Shown here piece after piece: positions 20,101 through 27,800 of a stretch of DNA of 64,000 nt (its first letter is position 1; each line of letters begins with the position of its first letter). Source of the DNA: Vampirovibrionales bacterium (GTDB lineage: Bacteria; Cyanobacteriota; Vampirovibrionia; Vampirovibrionales; Vampirovibrionaceae); the NCBI GenBank assembly GCA_016712355.1, contig JADJRF010000005.1:2294001-2358000 (forward strand). The letters run 5' to 3'. A program made the position numbers and the translations under genes. The notes under the pieces were generated by a model. It did no database searches. It was not told the origin of the DNA and saw nothing but the letters and a program-made list of their open reading frames with translations.

Positions 20101-22774
20101 CGCCGATACCGCCTCCATCGCCTCCTCTGACCCCGATGGCGATATTACCCTCAATCATAACGTCACGGGCACTACTTCCCTCACCATTTCTGCCTCAGGT
20201 ACTGGCGATATCACCCAATCCGCAGGCGTCCTCAACGCCGGAACCCTTGCGCTGAGCGCGACTTCTGGCAACATCGGAACCGCAGGCAACGCCATCGATT
20301 CCAATGCCGCCGCAGCCTCCCTCAATACATCCGGCGACGCCTTCCTCTCTGAGGCCAATAACCTCACCATCAATGCCTCTGCCGTCGGCGGCACGCTTGA
20401 AATTTCCGCCGCTGGCGATATCGCCACCGCTGGCGCCATTTCCGCCGATACCGCCTCCATCGCCTCCTCTGACCCCGATGGCGATATTACCCTCAATCAT
20501 AACGTCACAGGCACCACGTCCCTCACCATTACCGCCTCAGGCACGGGCGATATCACCCAATCCGCAGGAACCATTACAGGCGGACTCCTCACCTTTAATA
20601 CCAACGGCGGACTCGGTACCGCTCTCGACAGGCTCGATATCAATGCCGCCACCCTCACGCTCAATACCACCGGCGACCTCTTCCTCAACGAATCCGATAA
20701 CATTACCCTCAACGCCGCCACCGCCCTCCATACCCTCGACCTCGCCGCCGCTGGCAATATCACCCTGCAAGGCAACCTCAACGCCGCCGATACCCTCACC
20801 CTCAACTCCGCCACTGGCGATATCCACCTCGATAACGGAGCCGCGCTCACTCACCAGTCCTCCACCATCTCCTTTACCGCACATAACATCGATATCGCTC
20901 ACGCCGGCACTCTCGTACACGCCATCGGCAACTCCGGCGGCGCTTCCTTCGACGACCACGGCGGAACCGCCGTCAACCCCGGCGATACCATTAACGCTCT
21001 CGGAGCAGGCGGCACCATCACCATCGATGGCAACTTCGCCTCCGTCGGAACCCTACAGGCACAAGCCGGCGGCACCGTCTCCATCGACTACCAGAACTCT
21101 GACCTCGACCTCTCCAACGTCACCATCAACGCTGGCGGCGGCGGCGGCGGTACTATCACCTTCCTCAACGACCTCCCCTCAGGCCCAGCCAATAACGGAA
21201 CCCTCTCCGCCCTCGGCGACTCCGTCAACGTCCTCATTTCCACCGCCAATAACCACAGCGTCTCCGGAACCGGACTCCTCATTAACGCCACCGGCGGCGT
21301 TCAGTTCCATATCGATAACTCCCTCAACCTCTCAGGCAACTTCAACCAGGCCGAACTCTCCGGCTACGCCACCAATGGCAGCTTCTCACTCACCGATACC
21401 GCCTCCAATATCAACCTCAACTCCCTCTCCGCCGCTACCAACCTCTCCATCACCGCCGCCCTCGGACATATCGACGCCGCAAATACCCTCTCCGCCAGTA
21501 ATATCTCACTCATCACTCAATCCAATGGCGATATCACTCTGCACGACAACCTCACCGCCACCAACAACCTCACCCTCACACTCGACGGAACCGGCGTCCT
21601 CACCCAATCCGCAGGCGTCCTCTCCGCGCAAACTCTCTCCCTCGATACCCATACCTCCGTCGGCTCCGCACTCGACAGGCTCGATACCAATATCTCCAAC
21701 CTCTCCGCCACTATCCAGGGGCCCGCTCACCACCTCTTCCTCGCCGAAGCCAATAACCTCTCCATCAACGCTTCTTCCGCCTCCGGAACACTCGATATCA
21801 CCGCCGCTGGCGATATTACTACCGCCGGCGACATCTCCGCCGATGCCACAACCCTCGCCTCCTCTGACCCCGATGGCGATATCGCCCTCAATCATAACGT
21901 CACAGGCACTACTTCCCTCACCATCACCGCCTCAGGCACTGGCGATATTACCCAGTCCGCAGGCGTCCTCAACGCCGGAACCCTTGCGCTGAGCTCGACC
22001 TCCGGCGACATCGGAACCGCAGGCAACGCCATCGATTCCAATGCCACCGCAGCCTCTCTCAATACCTCAGGCGACGCCTTCCTCTCTGAGGCCAACAACC
22101 TCACCATCAATGCCTCTGCCGTCGGCGGCACTCTCCAGATCGCCGCCGCTGGCGATATCGCCACCGCTGGCGCCATCTCCGCCGACGCCGCCTCCATCGC
22201 CTCCTCTGACCCCGATGGCGATATTACCCTCAATCATAACGTCACAGGGACTACTTCCCTCACCATTACTGCCTCAGGCACTGGCGATATTACCCAGTCC
22301 GCAGGCGTACTCAACGCCGGAACACTCGCGCTGAGCGCGACCTCCGGCGACATCGGAACCGCAGGCAACGCCATCGATTCCAATGCCACCGCAGCTTCTC
22401 TCAATACCACAGGCGACGCCTTCCTCTCTGAAGCCAGTAACCTCACCCTCAATGCCTCTGCCGTCGGCGGCACGCTTGAAATTTCCGCCGCTGGCGATAT
22501 TACCACCGCTGGCGCCATCTCCGCCGACACCACGTCCCTCGCCTCCTCTGATCCCGCTGCCGATATTACCCTCTATCCTACCGTCACAGTGACTACGTCC
22601 CTCACCATTTCTGCCTCAGGCACTGGCTATATTTCCCGGTCCGCAGGCGTACTCAACGCCGGATCCCTCGCGCTGAGCGCCACCTTCCGGCAACATCGGA
22701 ACCGCAGGCAACGCCATCGATTCCAATGCCGCCGCAGCCTCCCTCAATACATCCGGCGACGCCTTCCTCTCTGA
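8183..22774 (+). CDS. Giant two-partner-secretion adhesin (FhaB-like), N-terminal part; frame broken at about 22686
   Basis: A surface or secreted filamentous-haemagglutinin-type exoprotein. A long basic leader precedes a hydrophobic core (residues 67-79) and a cleavage site after VQA (82), resembling the extended signal peptides of these proteins. The TPS domain follows: LPTGWQVESGDV, LNITSQSQQAIVNYQSF, LNRILGG, NPAGINFG (166-173), VNVGSLIAS. The rest is low-Cys, Gly/Asn/Thr/Ser-rich beta-helix repeat. The true start is uncertain because no good ribosome site precedes ATG 8183 or the in-frame ATG 8198. At 22685-22686 an extra T shifts the frame, and reading ends after about 30 foreign residues at 22774. 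The repeat-coding sense continues in other frames to 34023, implying one gene of about 8,600 codons. The TpsB outer-membrane transporter it would need is not in this window. Confidence 0.85.
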   Translation: MGIARMPPPSENRIVRRAGNQHRYICLTAKGARTLQTHEDDLVGWIGRLFGVLNGGLTWGKALKRFVGALLLSMMIMQQVQALPTGWQVESGDVNFEVVNGNTLNITSQSQQAIVNYQSFHIAQGESVNFFLGNNFSSILNRILGGGTSSIMGNLSANTGTVILTNPAGINFGATANVNVGSLIASSLHLSSADYLANNWTFGRVDGMGPGAIQNSGNIAAQSGGFVVLSGGAVSNSGNIFAPDGAVKLAVGDRIRLSMSGQQAVEVTIDQSLLSAIEGLRDAIGNTGVIDAHTIELQAKLSEALYERTINNEGVMRTVSATREGASIKVLGYTDNQLAQIRNAGTLDVSANAVTTFDGGELTMEGDRVDNTGNLLARGADTGHGGRIHALGGQVAFHGTAIVDASGGTGGGEVLIGGDFQGQNPAIRNAQKTWVTRDVQIKADATQQGDGGKVIVWADQSTQYYGHISAQGGAQGGDGGLVEVSGKENLAFMGDVDTRAVNGAMGTVLLDPTDINIVDGAGADDAQLNDDQILAADAPATMNIGETKLESMAATSNVVLQANNNITVNNLTDNTLGLAATTGSITLTADADNSGAGTFSMADTADVIRTEGGNITISGASVTLGKLSTKGAAGDKTGGAISVSSRDALTASGTIDTGNGAISLNADSDGSGAGTLTVSANVTSGGGNVTLKGDQFDLNNALDAGSGSVSITASNNIRINVGNATDNGDGATLFDVSNPELNRITAASVTIGDTTTTNNQLYTMGDLDLSGSGAGKFALTLQNMNKINLQNNITLGGYNFTAYSSAGDVQLTSNKDITKTTGGDATLTFKAAGNIILNAAAGATSDLTSSSNKLNVIFNSDSDASGSGAIYLNYVNLTSNSGNVTFGGGADPTTTAARGNATYFNGVNISQSAFTLGAGNLGIRGQGYSIGTSGAHHGINIDGTTLSSTSGNMTLVGTGGTGNSSTGNRGILTSYLTLTTADGAISLTGTGGASAATENTGVEFNYGSFSASGSGGISITGTGTGSGNNAYGVAVKVVNTFQTNTGAISLSGTSNGTGANYNNGVSVDASTINTLGGNIAFTGTGSSTATGIENHGVFINASSVSTTGAGTLSLTGTGGKGTNDNHGVDIRQTSSVSTASGDLTIVGNGLASATGSWNLGVLLGYSSGISSQNGNINITATGGGSSGGGAGIDMWDLSTIQATGTGNISITGTATGSAADSYGIWLEGSSKVIAASGNITLTGTGGGANNDLRFESLSTGTGNVIGANTMTGNITLIGNSYTFSDFKFQNNGGTLTFKPRTASTSIGVAGGAGALSFTDASFFNFIDTATVSPGKIILGDKSLGSGAVNINAYNYSAKAYDIDIAGGSVTLAGALTTGANDAGLYALSGNLLLNNTISGTGNVLLQASGTINDDGATDRVSTSGLLTLNAGGNVGNTSTFNTSVGSLAINGTGAGSISITEANAITINASSATQAVSVIAGGNITTAGAITTTGNLTLQTTAGTLDAAGGNLTSSGDLSLSATGALTLDTAGTSRTHQAKNINLTGSSITVANSGTVVEATGSGSNTTLSYDDNAGTAGILPITPGDTISATGGAGGIINSTGDLANAGTLRALGKTGSVTVNYDSSNLNLNNVTITVTGSSGSINLSGDVSGSGNNGTLTQQTGGSTVTLNTTGGYGVSGSNVNITSSNIIFGVSGSANLSGNFHNGILSGSSGSSFSLTDTASDITTGALTAGSALSLSSITHLTAGGALTSTGALTLIADSDGNNTGSLTSNGVLTSNNNAITLKGAQADINASVNAGSSTVTLTAMSDKEIDVAGATDNADSGTIFDVSSAELGRITAATVTIGDTTTPNSDTILKGALDLSGSGAGKFNLQLLNKRDVIFDAATGITAGAHTVTLTANDDVTLNSGITTSNGAITLTADNDGSGAGALTISGNITSGNANVTLKGDQFDLNNALNAGSGSVSITASNNIRIDVGNATDNNDTATLFDVSNPELNRITAASVTIGDTTTTNNQLYAMGVLNMSGAGAGKFALTLQNMNKINLQNNITLGGYDFTAYSSANNVQLTAGRDITKSAGGDATLTLKAAGNVILDSTVGNYNTVSSSSNKLHVVINSDSDASGSGAVFLDYVDFTTNNGNITIGGGADPSLSAARGNATYYDGVYLNGSLDTGAGNISVRGQGFSQAGTDNHYGINLSAVISTTTGDVSLIGSGGTGRDNLFGIFGSLAASTQNGDITLTGTGGNGTGGNNKGIYLSGSLTTQDGIMTITGTSGIGLGGDEGIHLSGQTISSSTGNISLVGNSVGAGSGIVIQSSTISSADGLISMVGTGGSNNPSAAYVNGISIYNSAQVFTTGTGNITLTGTGGLGTFDGGGIWENNGVEFDGSAQVYTASGTLTITGTAIDGNSADIGMPFPSATSTIGANTMTGDIVMIGNSFDFTYGQIRNNGGNIIFKPRTASTTIGINGGAGALSFTNANFFNYIDTTTASPSKIILGDSAAGTGAVNIATGWDFSGKAYDIDVYGGSITGAGSITTGANNLGLYARTGGLTQNGAITSLGNLILQSNGLLDLNGNIQTTGGNLTLTANGGGNITLDDAGSARTHKGQNVTITATGGGTISMSNAGSLVQATGTGIGATYDDNGGTPYLPINPGDSIGAAVGGAGALTVDGNFSSVGTLRASSGSGDITINYSSSDLNLNNVTIDTATAANGSISILNDLPSGAGDNGTIDAQAGSSGGTVTLNITNGHNVSGTNTNITANNIVFNVAGNSTLSGNFHNGILSGSSGGSFSLTDTASSLNLNSLSAATNLSITAALGHIDAANTLSASNISLITQSNGDITLHDNLTATNNLTLTLDGTGVLTQSAGVLSAQTLSLDTHTSVGSALDRLDTNISNLSATIQGPAHHLFLAEANNLSINASSASGTLDITAAGDITTAGDISADATTLASSDPDGDIALNHNVTGTTSLTITASGTGDITQSAGVLNAGTLALSSTSGDIGTAGNAIDSNATAASLNTSGDAFLSEANNLTINASAVGGTLEISAAGDIATAGAISADATTLASSDPDGDITLNHNVTGTTSLTITASGTGDITQSAGVLNAGTLALSATSGDIGTAGNAIDSNATAASLNTTGDAFLSEASNLTLNASAVGGTLEISAAGDITTAGAISADATTLASSDPDGDISLNHNVTGTTSLTITASGTGDITQSAGVLNAGTLALSSTSGNIGTAGNAIDSNAAAASLNTSGDAFLSEANNLTINASAVGGTLEISAAGDITTAGAISADAASIASSDPDGDITLNHNVTGTTSLTITASGTGDITQSAGTITGGLLTFNSNGGLGTALDRLDINAATLTLNTAGDLFLNETDNITLNAATALHTLDLAAAGNITLQGNLNAADTLTLNSATGDIHLDNGAALTHQSSTISFTAHNIDIAHAGTLVHAIGNSGGASFDDHGGTAVNPGDTINALGAGGTITIDGNFASVGTLQAQAGGTVSIDYQNSDLDLSNVTINAGGGGGGTITFLNDLPSGPANNGTLSALGDSVNVLISTANNHSVSGTGLLINATGGVQFHIDNSLNLSGNFNQAELSGYATNGSFSLTDTASNLNLNSLSAATNLSITAALGHIDAANTLSASNISLITQSNGDITLHDNLTATNNLTLTLDGTGVLTQSAGVLSAQTLSLDTHTSVGSALDRLDTNISNLSATIQGPAHHLFLAEANNLSINASSASGTLDITAAGDITTAGDISADATTLASSDPDGDIALNHNVTGTTSLTITASGTGDITQSAGVLNAGTLALSSTSGDIGTAGNAIDSNATAASLNTTGDAFLSEANNLTINASAVGGTLQIAAAGDIATAGAISADAASIASSDPDGDITLNHNVTGTTSLTITASGTGDITQSAGVLNAGTLALSATSGDIGTAGNAIDSNATAASLNTTGDAFLSEASNLTLNASAVGGTLEISAAGDITTAGAISADTASIASSDPDGDITLNHNVTGTTSLTISASGTGDITQSAGVLNAGTLALSATSGNIGTAGNAIDSNAAAASLNTSGDAFLSEANNLTINASAVGGTLEISAAGDIATAGAISADTASIASSDPDGDITLNHNVTGTTSLTITASGTGDITQSAGTITGGLLTFNTNGGLGTALDRLDINAATLTLNTTGDLFLNESDNITLNAATALHTLDLAAAGNITLQGNLNAADTLTLNSATGDIHLDNGAALTHQSSTISFTAHNIDIAHAGTLVHAIGNSGGASFDDHGGTAVNPGDTINALGAGGTITIDGNFASVGTLQAQAGGTVSIDYQNSDLDLSNVTINAGGGGGGTITFLNDLPSGPANNGTLSALGDSVNVLISTANNHSVSGTGLLINATGGVQFHIDNSLNLSGNFNQAELSGYATNGSFSLTDTASNINLNSLSAATNLSITAALGHIDAANTLSASNISLITQSNGDITLHDNLTATNNLTLTLDGTGVLTQSAGVLSAQTLSLDTHTSVGSALDRLDTNISNLSATIQGPAHHLFLAEANNLSINASSASGTLDITAAGDITTAGDISADATTLASSDPDGDIALNHNVTGTTSLTITASGTGDITQSAGVLNAGTLALSSTSGDIGTAGNAIDSNATAASLNTSGDAFLSEANNLTINASAVGGTLQIAAAGDIATAGAISADAASIASSDPDGDITLNHNVTGTTSLTITASGTGDITQSAGVLNAGTLALSATSGDIGTAGNAIDSNATAASLNTTGDAFLSEASNLTLNASAVGGTLEISAAGDITTAGAISADTTSLASSDPAADITLYPTVTVTTSLTISASGTGYISRSAGVLNAGSLALSATFRQHRNRRQRHRFQCRRSLPQYIRRRLPL
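10246..16530 (+). repeat. Older, diverged tandem duplication of about 3.77 kb inside the adhesin gene
   Basis: The stretch starting near 10246 (protein NVTLKGDQFDLNNAL) recurs 3,771 bp later, near 14017, with many substitutions. Shared segments in order are SITASNNIRI, FDVSNPELNRITAASV, QNMNKINLQNNITLGGY, the SDSDASGSGA block, TASTxIGxxGGAGALSF and GNFHNGILSGSSG. A shorter, more diverged third relative lies at 13550-13830 (AGATDNADS, SSAELGRITAATVTIGD). Divergence is far greater than in the 2,421-bp array downstream, so this duplication is older. Confidence 0.75.
17050..18075 (+). repeat. Type example of the 342-bp (114-aa) unit, three in tandem per super-repeat
   Basis: Three units start at 17050, 17392 and 17734. 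Each codes NHNVTGTTSLTITASGTGDI, then NAGTLALS, NIGTAGNAIDSNA or GDIGTAGNAIDSNA, DAFLSEANNL, SAVGGTLEI and SSDPDGDI. The same trio recurs at 19471, 21892, 24314 (damaged), 26562 and 28983; two units remain at 31404. The unit is itself an internal relative of the leading block and of the first part of the long variant unit, so the array is nested. Confidence 0.88.
22525..22690 (+). other. Cluster of repeat-inconsistent bases ending in a +1 frameshift
   Basis: Compared with every other copy of the unit, this stretch has a burst of changes, many of them transversions. Examples in protein: SDPDGDI becomes SDPAADI, LNHNVTG becomes LYPTVTV, GTGDITQS becomes GTGYISRS. It ends with TT at 22685-22686 where other copies have one T. 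Immediately downstream the sequence is again a normal copy. This looks like a low-quality read end or bad join, not evolution. Confidence 0.7.
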
Positions 22775-24800
22775 GGCCAATAACCTCACCATCAATGCCT
22801 CTGCCGTCGGCGGCACGCTTGAAATTTCCGCCGCTGGCGATATCGCCACCGCTGGCGCCATTTCCGCCGATGCCGCCTCCATCACCTCCTCTGACCCCGA
22901 TGGCGATATTACCCTCAATCATAACGTCACAGGGACCACTTCCCTCACCATTACCGCCTCAGGCACGGGCGATATCACCCAATCCGCAGGAACCATTACA
23001 GGCGGACTCCTCACCTTTAATTCCAACGGCGGACTCGGAACCGCTCTCGACAGGCTCGATATCAATGCCGCCACCCTCACGCTCAATACCACCGGCGACC
23101 TCTTCCTCAACGAATCCGATAACATTACCCTCAACGCCGCCACCGCCCTCCATACCCTCGACCTCGCCGCCGCTGGCAATATCACCCTGCAAGGCAACCT
23201 CAACGCCGCCGATACCCTCACCCTCAACTCCGCCACTGGCGATATCCACCTCGATAACGGAGCCGCGCTCACTCACCAGTCCTCCACCATCTCCTTTACC
23301 GCACATAACATCGATATCGCTCACGCCGGCACTCTCGTACACGCCATCGGCAACTCCGGCGGCGCTTCCTTCGACGACCACGGCGGAACCGCCGTCAACC
23401 CCGGCGATACCATTAACGCTCTCGGAGCAGGCGGCACCATCACCATCGATGGCAACTTCGCCTCCGTCGGAACCCTACAGGCACAAGCCGGCGGCACCGT
23501 CTCCATCGACTACCAGAACTCTGACCTCGACCTCTCCAACGTCACCATCAACGCTGGCGGCGGCGGCGGCGGTACTATCACCTTCCTCAACGACCTCCCC
23601 TCAGGCCCAGCCAATAACGGAACCCTCTCCGCCCTCGGCGACTCCGTCAACGTCCTCATTTCCACCGCCAATAACCACAGCGTCTCCGGAACCGGACTCC
23701 TCATTAACGCCACCGGCGGCGTTCAGTTCCATATCGATAACTCCCTCAACCTCTCAGGCAACTTCAACCAGGCCGAACTCTCCGGCTACGCCACCAATGG
23801 CAGCTTCTCACTCACCGATACCGCCTCCAATATCAACCTCAACTCCCTCTCCGCCGCTACCAACCTCTCCATCACCGCCGCCCTCGGACATATCGACGCC
23901 GCAAATACCCTCTCCGCCAGTAATATCTCACTCATCACTCAATCCAATGGCGATATCACTCTGCACGACAACCTCACCGCCACCAACAACCTCACCCTCA
24001 CACTCGACGGAACCGGCGTCCTCACCCAATCCGCAGGCGTCCTCTCCGCGCAAACTCTCTCCCTCGATACCCATACCTCCGTCGGCTCCGCACTCGACAG
24101 GCTCGATACCAATATCTCCAACCTCTCCGCCACTATCCAGGGGCCCGCTCACCACCTCTTCCTCGCCGAAGCCAATAACCTCTCCATCAACGCTTCTTCC
24201 GCCTCCGGAACACTCGATATCACCGCCGCTGGCGATATTACTACCGCCGGCGACATCTCCGCCGATGCCACAACCCTCGCCTCCTCTGACCCCGATGGCG
24301 ATATCGCCCTCAATCATAACGTCACAGGGACTACTTCCCTCACCATTACTGCCTCAGGCACTGGCGATATTACCCAGTCCGCAGGCGTCCTCAACGCCGG
24401 AACCCTTGCGCTGAGCTCGACCTCCGGCGACATCGGAACCGCAGGCAACGCCATCGATTCCAATGCCACCGCAGCCTCCCTCAATACCACAGGCGACGCC
24501 TTCCTCTCTGAGGCCAATAACCTCACCATCAATGCCTCTGCCGTCGGCGGCACTCTCCAGATCGCCGCCGCTGGCGATATCGCCACCGCTGGCGCCATTT
24601 CCGCCGACGCCGCCTCCATCGCCTCCTCTGACCCCGATGGCGATATTACCCTCAATCATAACGTCACAGGGACTACTTCCCTCACCATTACTGCCTCAGG
24701 CACTGGCGATATTACCCAGTCCGCAGGCGTACTCAACGCCGGAACACTCGCGCTGAGCGCGACCTCCGGCGACATCGGAACCGACCCTCGCCTCCTCTGA
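22687..24800 (+). pseudogene. Adhesin continuation in a second frame (no start codon of its own)
   Basis: After the extra T the repeat protein continues one frame over (IGTAGNAIDSNA from 22695), through the long variant unit, the leading block of copy 4 and one and a third 342-bp units. It then runs into the 173-bp deletion and a TGA at 24798-24800. It is a piece of the same giant gene, not a separate gene. If the frameshifts are real, this part cannot be translated. Confidence 0.6.
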
Positions 24801-27800
24801 CCCCGATGGCGATATTACCCTCAATCATAACGTCACAGGCACTACTTCCCTCACCATTACTGCCTCAGGCACTGGCGATATTACCCAGTCCGCAGGCGTC
24901 CTCAACGCCGGAACCCTTGCGCTTTCCTCCACCTCCGGCAACATCGGAACCGCAGGCAACGCCATCGATTCCAATGCCGCCGCAGCCTCCCTCAATACAT
25001 CCGGCGACGCCTTCCTCTCTGAGGCCAATAACCTCACCATCAATGCCTCTGCCGTCGGCGGCACGCTTCAAGTCTCTGCCGCCGGCGATATCGCCACCGC
25101 TGGCGCCATTTCCGCCGATGCCGCCTCCATCACCTCCTCTGACCCCGATGGCGATATTACCCTCAATCATAACGTCACAGGGACTACTTCCCTCACCATT
25201 ACTGCCTCAGGCACTGGCGATATTACTCAATCCGCGGGAACCATTACAGGCGGACTCCTCACCTTTAACTCAAACGGCGGACTCGGAACCGCGCTCGACA
25301 GACTCGATATCAATGCCGCCACACTCACACTCAATACCACCGGCGACCTCTTCCTCAACGAAACCGATAACATTACCCTCAACGCCGCCACCGCCCTCCA
25401 TACCCTCGACCTCGCCGCCGCTGGCAATATCACCCTGCAAGGCAACCTCAACGCCGCCGATACCCTCACCCTCAACTCCGCCACTGGCGATATCCACCTC
25501 GATAACGGAGCCGCGCTCACTCACCAGTCCTCCACCATCTCCTTTACCGCACATAACATCGATATCGCTCACGCCGGCACTCTCGTACACGCCATCGGCA
25601 ACTCCGGCGGCGCTTCCTTCGACGACCACGGCGGAACCGCCGTCAACCCCGGCGATACCATTAACGCTCTCGGAGCAGGCGGCACCATCACCATCGATGG
25701 CAACTTCGCCTCCGTCGGAACCCTACAGGCACAAGCCGGCGGCACCGTCTCCATCGACTACCAGAACTCTGACCTCGACCTCTCCAACGTCACCATCAAC
25801 GCTGGCGGCGGCGGCGGCGGTACTATCACCTTCCTCAACGACCTCCCCTCAGGCCCAGCCAATAACGGAACCCTCTCCGCCCTCGGCGACTCCGTCAACG
25901 TCCTCATTTCCACCGCCAATAACCACAGCGTCTCCGGAACCGGACTCCTCATTAACGCCACCGGCGGCGTTCAGTTCCATATCGATAACTCCCTCAACCT
26001 CTCAGGCAACTTCAACCAGGCCGAACTCTCCGGCTACGCCACCAATGGCAGCTTCTCACTCACCGATACCGCCTCCAATCTTAACCTCAACTCCCTCTCC
26101 GCCGCTACCAACCTCTCCATCACCGCCGCCCTCGGACATATCGACGCCGCAAATACCCTCTCCGCCAGTAATATCTCACTCATCACTCAATCCAATGGCG
26201 ATATCACTCTGCACGACAACCTCACCGCCACCAACAACCTCACCCTCACACTCGACGGAACCGGCGTCCTCACCCAATCCGCAGGCGTCCTCTCCGCGCA
26301 AACTCTCTCCCTCGATACCCATACCTCCGTCGGCTCCGCACTCGACAGGCTCGATACCAATATCTCCAACCTCTCCGCCACTATCCAGGGGCCCGCTCAC
26401 CACCTCTTCCTCGCCGAAGCCAATAACCTCTCCATCAACGCTTCTTCCGCCTCCGGAACACTCGATATCACCGCCGCTGGCGATATTACTACCGCCGGCG
26501 ACATCTCCGCCGATGCCACAACCCTCGCCTCCTCTGACCCCGATGGCGATATTACCCTCAATCATAACGTCACAGGCACTACTTCCCTTACCATTACTGC
26601 CTCAGGCACTGGCGATATTACCCAGTCCGCAGGCGTCCTCAACGCCGGAACCCTTGCGCTGAGCTCGACCTCCGGCGACATCGGAACCGCAGGCAACGCC
26701 ATCGATTCCAATGCCACCGCAGCCTCCCTCAATACCACAGGCGACGCCTTCCTCTCTGAGGCCAATAACCTCACCATCAATGCCTCTGCCGTCGGCGGCA
26801 CTCTCCAGATCGCCGCCGCTGGCGATATCGCCACCGCTGGCGCCATTTCCGCCGACGCCGCCTCCATCGCCTCCTCTGACCCCGATGGCGATATTACCCT
26901 CAATCATAACGTCACAGGGACTACTTCCCTCACCATTACTGCCTCAGGCACTGGCGATATTACCCAGTCCGCAGGCGTACTCAACGCCGGAACACTCGCG
27001 CTGAGCGCGACCTCCGGCGACATCGGAACCGCAGGCAACGCCATCGATTCCAATGCCACCGCCGCTTCTCTCAATACCACAGGCGACGCCTTCCTCTCTG
27101 AAGCCAGTAACCTCACCCTCAATGCCTCTGCCGTCGGCGGCACGCTTGAAATTTCCGCCGCTGGCGATATTACCACCGCTGGCGCCATTTCCGCCGACGC
27201 CACGACCCTCGCCTCCTCTGACCCCGATGGCGATATCTCCCTCAATCATAACGTCACAGGCACTACTTCCCTCACCATTACTGCCTCAGGCACTGGCGAT
27301 ATTACCCAGTCCGCAGGCGTCCTCAACGCCGGAACCCTTGCGCTTTCCTCCACCTCCGGCAACATCGGAACCGCAGGCAACGCCATCGATTCCAATGCCG
27401 CCGCAGCCTCCCTCAATACATCCGGCGACGCCTTCCTCTCTGAGGCCAATAACCTCACCATCAATGCCTCTGCCGTCGGCGGCACGCTTGAAATTTCCGC
27501 CGCTGGCGATATTACCACCGCCGGCGCCATTTCCGCCGATGCCGCCTCCATCGCCTCCTCTGACCCCGATGGCGATATTACACTCAATCATAACGTCACA
27601 GGGACTACTTCCCTCACCATTACTGCCTCAGGCACTGGCGATATTACCCAGTCCGCGGGAACCATTACAGGCGGACTCCTCACCTTTAACTCAAACGGCG
27701 GACTCGGAACCGCTCTCGACAGACTCGATATCAATGCCGCCACACTCACACTCAATACCGCCGGCGACCTCTTCCTCAACGAAACCGATAACATTACCCT

